DNA of 41,702 nucleotides from Prolixibacteraceae bacterium. GTDB taxonomy: Bacteria > Bacteroidota > Bacteroidia > Bacteroidales > Prolixibacteraceae. The stretch spans positions 1 through 41,702 of the forward strand of contig WTWZ01000032.1 of assembly GCA_009773765.1 (NCBI GenBank). Direction: 5' to 3'. Under the pieces are notes generated by a model. It was not told the origin of the DNA. It made no database searches and was given only the letters and a program-made list of their open reading frames with translations. This document shows, piece by piece, positions 23,673 to 30,766 of this stretch. Position numbers and translations under genes: made by a program. Within the stretch, counting starts at the first letter, position 1, and each line of letters begins with the position of its first letter.

Positions 23673-24045
23673 TTATTTATTTCTGCAAACAAACCAAGAT
23701 TATAGTGCCAAAAAGGCCTTACTTATTATTTTACAATTGTTCCTCTATTTATTAATAAAAAATCATTCATATATTTGTATATCAGTTTTTTATAGTATTC
23801 TTTTATTAATTAATGATTTGTACCATATTTGTGCAAATATATTATAATACATTGATTTTCTGATACATAAATCTTTGAGGAAGTAAAATAAGAATGTAAG
23901 AATTTCATCTGGCAACTTTAAGTCCACCTGCTGAATATACCATAATGACATAAAAAAGCTCTTCTGTGAAATAACGGGAGGGCTTTTTGTTTATCATCTT
24001 GCTGAAATATTTCCTTAATTTTGCTGTTCTTTAAAAAACTGTAAT
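23673..24045. other. AT-rich intergenic stretch with an orphan terminator
   Basis: No credible gene; the frames that stay open here are short and of biased composition. A second hairpin with T-run lies at 23953-23988 (AAAAAGC pairs with GCTTTTT and the stem continues with G-T wobbles). Nothing annotated ends near it, so a short RNA could be made from about 23.85-23.99 kb. A TAATTTTG box at 24016-24023, 22 nt ahead of the next ATG, is a likely promoter element for the 264-aa gene. Confidence 0.5.
23953..23988 (+). terminator. Orphan terminator-like hairpin
   Basis: AAAAAGC (23953-23959) pairs with GCTTTTT (23982-23988), and the stem extends inward by about 7 pairs including G-T wobbles around an 8-nt loop. 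It lies 330 nt after the last upstream stop codon, so its transcript is not known. Confidence 0.55.
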
Positions 24046-24840
24046 ATGCGGATTTTAGTAATTCTGGTTCTTTTGTTGCCACTTTTCGCTTTCTCCCAAA
24101 TCAACCAAACCGATACAAACGGTTTGCGGCAGGGATTTTGGCAGAAACAGCAGCCCAGCGGGAGGTTAATGTACGAGGGGAATTTCATGGATGGAAAACC
24201 GGTGGGGGAGTGGAAACGCTATCATCCGGGCGGACAGGTAAAGGCAATCATTACCTACCACGCCGGTTCTGATTCGGCATTTACACAGCTTTTTGATGAA
24301 TGGGGCAAAAAAGTGGCAGAAGGAATATATTTGAATGAAAAGAAAGCCGGATTGTGGGTTTATTTTTCAGAAGGCAGAAAAGTGGCCGATGAACATTTTA
24401 CTGATGGAGAAAAGCATGGCAAATCGAGGAAATATTACGAAACAGGCGAAGTTTGGGAAGAAACGGACTGGGTTCGCGGCAAACAGGAGGGAAGCTACCG
24501 GGTTTCCTTTCAAAGCGGCGGGCCTTTTTTTCAGTGTAAAATGAGTAACAACCAGAGAAACGGGTTGTGCCTTACCTATTTTCAGAATGGACGGGTAGAA
24601 TTGGAAGCCAACTATAAAAACGGATTGCGGCATGGCGAATGGAAATATTTTGATGAATCGGGCAATTACCGGTACTCATTATATTATGATACGGGGAAAA
24701 TATTAAATCCGGAAGTCCGCGACAGCATCAGCAACCTGCAGTTAAATTTGATGGAGGTTGGAAAGGACTCGGTTCCCGACCCCGGGAAATACATGCAGGA
24801 TCCTTCGGGGTACATGTTAAAAATGAATATCAACAAGTGA
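24046..24840 (+). CDS. Secreted MORN-repeat protein (YwqK-like)
   Basis: A 264-aa protein. Residues 1-18 (MRILVILVLLLPLFAFSQ) are a signal peptide. Five or more MORN_2-type repeats follow, each of the kind G-x-W-K-x-Y-x-x-x-G-x-x (for example GEWKRYHPGGQVKA, GLWVYFSEGRKVA, GEWKYFDESGNYRY). These are named YwqK-family antitoxin repeats in databases, but in Bacteroidota exported forms are usual, and an antitoxin role is not supported here. It ends with an unrelated 45-residue tail (NLQLNLMEVGKDSVPDPGK). Likely periplasmic or cell-surface. A TAATTTTG promoter box precedes it. Confidence 0.8.
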   Translation: MRILVILVLLLPLFAFSQINQTDTNGLRQGFWQKQQPSGRLMYEGNFMDGKPVGEWKRYHPGGQVKAIITYHAGSDSAFTQLFDEWGKKVAEGIYLNEKKAGLWVYFSEGRKVADEHFTDGEKHGKSRKYYETGEVWEETDWVRGKQEGSYRVSFQSGGPFFQCKMSNNQRNGLCLTYFQNGRVELEANYKNGLRHGEWKYFDESGNYRYSLYYDTGKILNPEVRDSISNLQLNLMEVGKDSVPDPGKYMQDPSGYMLKMNINK

Positions 24841-24908
24841 AAATTTCGGATAAATGGTAAATTTGGCTGCAATTTTACAAAATCAGGTATTGGCTAGATA
24901 AAGTTAAA

Positions 24909-26549
24909 ATGACAAAATATTTATTTCTCTTTTTCATTCTGTTTGGTTTTTTTTATTCTGTAAATTCAAAAGCGCAGGAATATTACTGGGTTGGGTTTTC
25001 GGATAAAAAAGACACTCGGTTTTCGTTGTCATCGCCCGGGGATTATCTCTCGGAACGTGCCATACAGCGCAGAATCAGACAAAATATTATTATTGACTCC
25101 CTTGATTTGCCTGTAAACCAGAATTATATTGACGAAGTTGTAAAAATTGGCGCCAGTTTTATTCATGCTTCAAAATGGCTGAATGGAATTACAGTAAAAG
25201 CCGAAACCGACAGTTTTGCAGTTAAAGTTTCGAAATTGCCATTTGTCATGGAGTTTCAGCTTACAAAAGGACAGGCTAAAAAAAGTGCTGTGCAGAAATT
25301 TAATGATACGTCAGGCCATATTGATTTTCATATAGATAAATCATTTTACGGGCTTTCTGTTTCTCAAACCTCCATTTTAAATGGCCAGTTTCTTCACAAC
25401 CAGAATTACCTGGGGCAGGGAATGCATATCGCTGTTCTTGATGGCGGGTTTTACCATGCCGACCGATATCCGGCAATGGATAGTTTGTGGGCTAACAACC
25501 AGATTTTGGGAACTAAGGATTTTGTCGATCCAACGGTTGATTTCTTTAAAACGCATTATCACGGAATGAGTGTACTTTCGTGTATTGGTGGCAATGTACC
25601 GGGCAAATTAATTGGTACTGCACCAAAAGCATCGTACTGGTTAATTCGCTCCGAAGACACAGGTTCAGAATTCCTGATTGAAGAAGATAACTGGGTTGCA
25701 GCAGCCGAATTTGCCGATAGCGCCGGGGTTGATATCATCAATTCCTCGCTGGGTTATACCGAGTTTGACGATCCCCAAATGAACCATACATACTATGATT
25801 TGGACGGGAAAACTACCCGGGTTACCAGGGGGGCAAACATTGCTGCTTCACGGGGGATTTTGGTTTTTTCCAGTGCAGGAAACCAAGGAAATAAACCATG
25901 GAAATACCTTGTTGCGCCTTCTGATGGGGACAAAGTAACAGGCGTTGGCGCAGTTAACAAAGACAGTATTCCGGCAGGTTTTACTTCGCTGGGCCCGGCT
26001 TTTGGCGGTAAAACCAAACCCAATGTAACAGCTTTGGGTTGGAATACATATCTGCAAAAAAGTGACGGTTCGTTCGGATATTTAAGCGGAACCTCCTTTT
26101 CATCGCCGGTAATGGCCGGAATGGCTGCTTGTTTGTGGCAATCGCAGCCGCACGCAACAGCAGAACAGATAAAATCGGCCATTGAAATGACCGCCCATTT
26201 ATACGGGAACCCAAACGATTTAATGGGATTTGGGATTCCGGATATGTACCGTGCCTGGCAGCTTCTGCTTAATCTTTCAACTTCAACTCCTGAAGTTTCA
26301 AAGCAATGGGCCGCTTATCCAAATCCGGTAAGCGATGTATTGATTCTTCAAAACAATAAAAATCAGTTTCAAAATGAAATCAATATTGAGGTTTATACCA
26401 TTGAAGGCAAACTGGTAAAAAAATGGCTAAAACCTGATGCCAACCGAATAGAACTCCGCGATATAAATGAGCTGCCCAAAGGAATTTTGTTGTTGAAAAT
26501 CAGTAGCAATAAATCTTCTGAAACCATAAAACTGAGTAAAACACAATAA
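24909..26549 (+). CDS. Subtilisin-family (S8) protease with type IX sorting domain
   Basis: A 546-aa protein. A signal peptide covers residues 1 to about 22 (ends N-S-K-A-Q). A propeptide-like part follows up to about 160. The catalytic domain has Asp178 in AVLDGGF, His218 in HYHGMSV, the oxyanion Asn in SSAGNQG and Ser396 in GTSFSSPVMAG. The last 80 residues (AAYPNPVSDVLILQNN to KLSKTQ) are a type A C-terminal domain for the type IX secretion system. The enzyme is therefore predicted to be exported and attached to or released from the cell surface. All three catalytic residues are present. xseA starts 3 nt later, probably by read-through organisation rather than a functional link. Confidence 0.92.
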   Translation: MTKYLFLFFILFGFFYSVNSKAQEYYWVGFSDKKDTRFSLSSPGDYLSERAIQRRIRQNIIIDSLDLPVNQNYIDEVVKIGASFIHASKWLNGITVKAETDSFAVKVSKLPFVMEFQLTKGQAKKSAVQKFNDTSGHIDFHIDKSFYGLSVSQTSILNGQFLHNQNYLGQGMHIAVLDGGFYHADRYPAMDSLWANNQILGTKDFVDPTVDFFKTHYHGMSVLSCIGGNVPGKLIGTAPKASYWLIRSEDTGSEFLIEEDNWVAAAEFADSAGVDIINSSLGYTEFDDPQMNHTYYDLDGKTTRVTRGANIAASRGILVFSSAGNQGNKPWKYLVAPSDGDKVTGVGAVNKDSIPAGFTSLGPAFGGKTKPNVTALGWNTYLQKSDGSFGYLSGTSFSSPVMAGMAACLWQSQPHATAEQIKSAIEMTAHLYGNPNDLMGFGIPDMYRAWQLLLNLSTSTPEVSKQWAAYPNPVSDVLILQNNKNQFQNEINIEVYTIEGKLVKKWLKPDANRIELRDINELPKGILLLKISSNKSSETIKLSKTQ

Positions 26550-26552
26550 AAA

Positions 26553-27998
26553 ATGGAACAAAAACTTACTCTGTTGCAATTAAATGAATTGATAAAGGAG
26601 GCGCTAAGCGGCGCTTTCCCGGCATCGGTTTGGTTAATTGCCGAAGTGAGCGAGTTAAAGGAAAACCGTAACGGCCATTGTTATCTTGAACTCATTGAAA
26701 AGCAGGGAACTGAAATTGTGGCACGTACAAGGGCTACCATTTGGTCATATACCTACCGTATGTTAAAACCCTATTTCGAAACAACCACAGGGCAGTTTTT
26801 TACGCAGGGAATAAAAATTCTTGTTCAGGTTTCGGTTGAATATCATACTGCGTTTGGATTAAGCCTGAATATCAAAGACATAGACCCGGTTTATACCGTA
26901 GGCGACATGGCTATGCAGCGCAAGGAAATCATCAGCAGATTGCAGTCGGAGGGTGTTTTCGAAATGAACAAGGAACTTGAATTGCCGCTGGTCCCGCAAA
27001 AAATTGCAGTTATTTCAGCGGCTACTGCGGCAGGTTACCTGGATTTTATGAACCATTTGGACAGCAATGAATTCGGTTTCAGGTTTTACACAAAACTGTT
27101 TCAGGCTACATTGCAGGGTGTTGAAACCGTTCCGTCAATCATCAGTGCGTTGGAAAGGATTTTTCAATACGAAGATTTTTTTGATGCAGTGGTGATTATC
27201 CGCGGTGGTGGCGCCACTGCCGATTTAAGCAGCTTCGATAGTTACGATCTGGCATTTAATATTACTCAATTTCCGTTGCCGGTAATTACCGGAATTGGCC
27301 ACGAAAAAGATGACACGATTATAGATATGGTAGCCCACACCCGGCTGAAAACCCCAACTGCTGTTGCCGAATTCCTCATAAAAGGCATGGAACGTTTTTA
27401 TGACAGGATGATGGAACTGGAAAAGGAAATTGTCAGGCTTACACGCGGTTCAATTGATTCCCATCAAAAGGAACTTGAACAGGCTGCCTCAACCCTGAAT
27501 TTTGTTGTTGCGGATTTTATCAATAGAAACCAGGCACAATTAACACGAAAAGGGAACGGGCTTCAGCGGGCAGTGAAACAGTTTTCATTTCAAAAGGAAC
27601 ATGATATGAATAACCTTCGGCATCAAATAAAATCCACACTGTTATTGTGGTTTTCAGTTTCAAAAACCGGAATTGAACAAAAAAAGCGAAACTTAAAACA
27701 TGTGGTTAACGAATCGTTGATTAAACGGAACGCAGAACTTAGCCATTATAAAAACTTGTTGAAAGGGCGGACGGAAAAAATGATTTTCAGGGAGCAGCAA
27801 CGCATTCATTTCTTCGAAAACACAGCCCGTTTAATTCACCCCGAAAATGTATTAAAACGCGGATATACTTTAACTTTGAAAGAGGGTAAAATTATAAAAT
27901 CGGTAAATCAGCTAAACCTTATCGAGGAAATTGAAACCCGCTTTGCCGATGGGGCCGTAAAAAGTAAAATAATAAAGAAACACAACAATGAGCGCTAA
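26553..27998 (+). CDS. xseA: Exodeoxyribonuclease VII large subunit
   Basis: A 481-aa protein. The N-terminal OB fold (SVWLIAEVSELKENRNGHCY) is followed by the catalytic core with VIIRGGGATADLSSFDSYDL and GIGHEKDDTIIDMVAHTRLK, the signature of the family. A long coiled coil then leads to the C-terminal PENVLKRGYTLT segment. With XseB it degrades single-stranded DNA from both ends into short oligonucleotides in repair and recombination. It overlaps xseB by 11 nt. Confidence 0.97.
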   Translation: MEQKLTLLQLNELIKEALSGAFPASVWLIAEVSELKENRNGHCYLELIEKQGTEIVARTRATIWSYTYRMLKPYFETTTGQFFTQGIKILVQVSVEYHTAFGLSLNIKDIDPVYTVGDMAMQRKEIISRLQSEGVFEMNKELELPLVPQKIAVISAATAAGYLDFMNHLDSNEFGFRFYTKLFQATLQGVETVPSIISALERIFQYEDFFDAVVIIRGGGATADLSSFDSYDLAFNITQFPLPVITGIGHEKDDTIIDMVAHTRLKTPTAVAEFLIKGMERFYDRMMELEKEIVRLTRGSIDSHQKELEQAASTLNFVVADFINRNQAQLTRKGNGLQRAVKQFSFQKEHDMNNLRHQIKSTLLLWFSVSKTGIEQKKRNLKHVVNESLIKRNAELSHYKNLLKGRTEKMIFREQQRIHFFENTARLIHPENVLKRGYTLTLKEGKIIKSVNQLNLIEEIETRFADGAVKSKIIKKHNNER

Positions 27999-28191
27999 AA
28001 AAACAGTTACTTACAACGATGCAATGGCCGAGGTTGAGGAAATTCTGGAGAAAATTGAAAACGAAGAACTGGATGTTGACGATTTGGCCGAAAAGGTAAA
28101 ACGGGTGTCGGTGCTATTGAAAATCTGTAAGGAAAAGCTTCTGAAAACCAACGAACAGGTGGAACAGATTTTAAAGGAGATGGAAGAATAA
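27988..28191 (+). CDS. xseB: Exodeoxyribonuclease VII small subunit
   Basis: A 67-aa protein with the family's two-helix form: TYNDAMAEVEEILEKIENEE, LDVDDLAEKVKRVSVLLKIC and a C-terminal Lys/Glu-rich helix. It binds the long coiled coil of XseA. Length is normal for the family. The start overlaps the end of xseA, which fits coupled translation of the subunits. deoC starts 11 nt later. Confidence 0.95.
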   Translation: MSAKKTVTYNDAMAEVEEILEKIENEELDVDDLAEKVKRVSVLLKICKEKLLKTNEQVEQILKEMEE

Positions 28192-28202
28192 AAACAATTA
28201 AA

Positions 28203-28886
28203 ATGAATTATACCAAAAAACAAGTAGCCCAAACCATCGATCACGCTGTTTTAAAACCTGAAAACACCGACGCCGATTTGGCTGCCAATGCCAAAATGTG
28301 CATCGAAAACGGTGTTTTCAGCATGTGTGTAAAACCCTGCGATATTAAAGCTGCCAGGGAACTGTTAAGGAATAGCGATGTAAAAGTTTCGTGCGTGCTG
28401 AGTTTTCCCCATGGCGCCGATGCTACACCTGTAAAAGTATTTCAGGCAAAGCAGGCAATTGAAGACGGGACGGATGAAATAGATATGGTAATGAATATCG
28501 GGAAATTCGTTTCGGGCGATTATGAATATGTGGTGAACGACATAAAAGCGGTTGTCGATGTGGCGCATAACCACGGGGTTTTAGTAAAAGTAATACAGGA
28601 AAGCGGCTATTTAACCTTGGAACAGGTGGCCAGGGCCTGTGAACTTTCGTACGAAGCCGGGGCTGATTTTGTAAAAACATCAACTGGTTTCGGCCCCGGC
28701 AAGGCGACTCCTGAAATTGTTGATGTAATGATTAAGACCGTTGGTGACAGGATGATGGTGAAACCTTCGGGCGGTATCCGCGATTGGGAAACAGCGGTTG
28801 CATTTCTGGAGCAGGGAGCTGACAGGCTTGGGATTGGTTCTACTGAAGCTGTTTTAAAAGGGGCAAAAGCAGAAAGGGACTATTAA
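28203..28886 (+). CDS. deoC: Deoxyribose-phosphate aldolase
   Basis: A 227-aa TIM-barrel enzyme. The Schiff-base Lys158 is in FVKTSTGFGPG, the second Lys187 in MVKPSGGIR and the acidic partner Asp94 in DEIDMVMNIG; IDHAVLKP forms the first strand. It reversibly splits 2-deoxyribose 5-phosphate into glyceraldehyde 3-phosphate and acetaldehyde in deoxynucleoside breakdown. Length is normal. Placed behind xseAB, it may recycle products of DNA degradation, though co-location could be chance. Its TAA is followed directly by an ATG that leads to only 11 codons before a stop (see the next entry). Confidence 0.95.
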   Translation: MNYTKKQVAQTIDHAVLKPENTDADLAANAKMCIENGVFSMCVKPCDIKAARELLRNSDVKVSCVLSFPHGADATPVKVFQAKQAIEDGTDEIDMVMNIGKFVSGDYEYVVNDIKAVVDVAHNHGVLVKVIQESGYLTLEQVARACELSYEAGADFVKTSTGFGPGKATPEIVDVMIKTVGDRMMVKPSGGIRDWETAVAFLEQGADRLGIGSTEAVLKGAKAERDY

Positions 28887-28922
28887 ATGGCTAAACGTTT
28901 TTTAACAAGTTGGGTATTCTGA

Positions 28923-30029
28923 AAAAATATCAAACCCGTTAAAGTTTACGGAACTTTTGGCGAAGAATTGCAAAACTGTCTTTTACAACTGAAAAATATC
29001 AATTCAGGGAAGAGGATTTTCAAACTTAATTTCTTTATCGATGCCAACTCAAAAGAAGATTATATTCATTTTCAGCAAACAATACATCACGAAGTTTACG
29101 GCCTTTTTTCAGATAAAATTCTGCTAAGTGTTCTGGCACAACCTCCACTGGCGGGAAGATTAATTGTTGAGGCCTGTTATTATGATCCTCTTTTTTGGAA
29201 ATCTGCCTTTTTTTCGAATGGTGAGAATGGGGCGGTTTTGTTTGAGCAGGGAAAATGCAGGATACTGATTGGAAATGTTCAGTCGAACGAAAATGCCGGG
29301 TGCCGCTTAAATTCAGAAAAGGCATTTGGCAGTTTATCCGGGATTTTCGAATCAGCAGGATTTCAGATAAATTCAATTGTCCGACAGTGGAACTATATCG
29401 AAAACATTTTGGGTTTCGATGGCAGCAAGCAGCGTTACCAGGAGTTCAATAATGTACGATCGGGTTTTTACGGTGATTCGTTCAAAAATAATGGTTATCC
29501 GGCTGCCACCGGAATTGGGATGAACCGGGGAGGAACTATCATCGAATTTATTGCAATTCAGTCTGGCCAGTTGGCAACCTTTCCAATCGACAATCCAGAA
29601 CAGGTATCAGCCCATTCATACAGCAAAGAAGTGCTGGTTGGCGATGAATGCGTATTAAAAACAACCCCCAAATTCGAACGTGCGCGCTTTCTCGAATTGT
29701 TCGGAAAAAAAATCATTTTCATTTCCGGAACAGCCTCAATTCGGGGCGAAAAAACCGTTGGCGAAGGAGATCCTGCCTTACAAACAGAAGTGACTATCGA
29801 CAATATCAAACAGTTGTATTCAGGCAAAGTACTTTCCAAAATATCGAACGGGGATTTGGTTCCCAAATATGGGCACGCCCGCGTTTATATTAAAGACAGG
29901 AAAGATTTTGCAGCAATAAAAAAAACATTCCGGATGCATTTCGGCAACCTCCCTGTGGTTTACATTGTTGCCGACATTTGCCGGCCAGAATTGCTTGTTG
30001 AAATTGAAGGAAAAGTAATTCTGGAGTAA
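28923..30029 (+). CDS. Chorismatase-like (FkbO/Hyg5, Rid-fold) protein, start uncertain
   Basis: About 353-369 aa. It shows the FkbO/Hyg5 chorismatase pattern: IVRQWNYIENIL, RYQEFNNVRSGFY, YPAATGIGM, then F-I-S-G-T-A-S-I-R-G-E and GDPALQTEVTIDNIKQLYSG. Known members hydrolyse chorismate. I cannot tell whether this one does. The frame is open from 28923, just after a TGA (28920-28922), and residues KPVKVYGTF before the first TTG (28968) look like a native first strand. The only in-frame ATG, at 28887, sits directly after deoC and is cut off by that TGA. Either a rare start is used or a point mutation interrupts the gene. The start given is the first codon after the stop. Confidence 0.75.
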   Translation, partial: KNIKPVKVYGTFGEELQNCLLQLKNINSGKRIFKLNFFIDANSKEDYIHFQQTIHHEVYGLFSDKILLSVLAQPPLAGRLIVEACYYDPLFWKSAFFSNGENGAVLFEQGKCRILIGNVQSNENAGCRLNSEKAFGSLSGIFESAGFQINSIVRQWNYIENILGFDGSKQRYQEFNNVRSGFYGDSFKNNGYPAATGIGMNRGGTIIEFIAIQSGQLATFPIDNPEQVSAHSYSKEVLVGDECVLKTTPKFERARFLELFGKKIIFISGTASIRGEKTVGEGDPALQTEVTIDNIKQLYSGKVLSKISNGDLVPKYGHARVYIKDRKDFAAIKKTFRMHFGNLPVVYIVADICRPELLVEIEGKVILE

Positions 30030-30083
30030 TAGGGAAATATCCTTTGATATTTTCTTAAATTTGGTGCAACAATATGTCCTTTT

Positions 30084-30461
30084 ATGATTAATGTTCCAAA
30101 ACAAATTGAATATTGGCTGAATGGCGCAAATGATGACTTTGAAACTGCCAGGATATTAATTGAAAACAGAAGGTATATTCATGGTTTGTTCTTTTGTCAT
30201 TTATCTGTTGAGAAAATTATTAAAGCCCATGTTGTTAAGACATTAAATGAGATTCCACCCAAATCACATGAACTATTCTACCTATCAAAATTAGCTAAAA
30301 TTGAATTGCCTGAAGATAAACAGTTGATTATTCAAATTTTAATGAAATACCAACTTGAGGGCAGATACCCAGAGTACATGCCAGAAGCACCACAACAAAA
30401 AATTGTTGAGTATTTAAATCAAACTAACGATTTATTAAAATGGTTCAAAGAGAAATTATAA
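30084..30461 (+). CDS. HEPN-domain protein (HepT-like toxin or partner)
   Basis: A 125-aa protein of the HEPN type associated with minimal nucleotidyltransferases: WLNGANDDFETARILIENRR, then FFCHLSVEKIIKAHVVK and KSHELFYLSKLAKI. In known HEPN/MNT pairs the HEPN protein is an RNase toxin neutralised by AMP transfer from its partner. The R-x4-6-H catalytic motif of such toxins is not clearly present, so activity is uncertain. The gene overlaps the MNT gene by 22 nt, which is typical of toxin-antitoxin pairs. Confidence 0.85.
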   Translation: MINVPKQIEYWLNGANDDFETARILIENRRYIHGLFFCHLSVEKIIKAHVVKTLNEIPPKSHELFYLSKLAKIELPEDKQLIIQILMKYQLEGRYPEYMPEAPQQKIVEYLNQTNDLLKWFKEKL

Positions 30462-30760
30462 ATATCATCAAACAATATATTAAGAATTTAAATGAAGGTG
30501 GCATAATCATTCAATTTGCTTACTTGTATGGAAGCTATGCAAGAAATGAAGCAACTCCGGAAAGTGATATCGATGTATTGCTTGTTGGAGATGTATTTGA
30601 CACAAATGATGATGTAATATTGTCTAACCCCTGGTTGCCAAAATTCAGAAATGATTATAGAATAGAACCAATTGCTATTGGGACAAAGCGGTTTGAGACT
30701 GACGATATTTCCCCTGTTATTGAGTTGGCAAAACAAGAAGGGATTAGAATCCATCCTTAA
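30440..30760 (+). CDS. MNT-type nucleotidyltransferase (antitoxin)
   Basis: A 106-aa protein with the minimal nucleotidyltransferase signature G31-S32-x10-D43-I-D45 (YLYGSYARNEATPESDIDVL). The third acidic residue of the family is likely in DYRIEPI. In characterised pairs it adds AMP to the HEPN toxin. It starts inside the HEPN gene. The stop is 6 nt from the stop of the convergent TonB-dependent receptor gene. Confidence 0.9.
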   Translation: MVQREIINIIKQYIKNLNEGGIIIQFAYLYGSYARNEATPESDIDVLLVGDVFDTNDDVILSNPWLPKFRNDYRIEPIAIGTKRFETDDISPVIELAKQEGIRIHP

Positions 30761-30766
30761 AACCAA

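Noticed and set aside
24046-24840. YwqK-type antitoxin role for the MORN-repeat protein
   Set aside because: The protein has a clear signal peptide and no toxin gene lies beside it; the family name alone does not support an antitoxin function.
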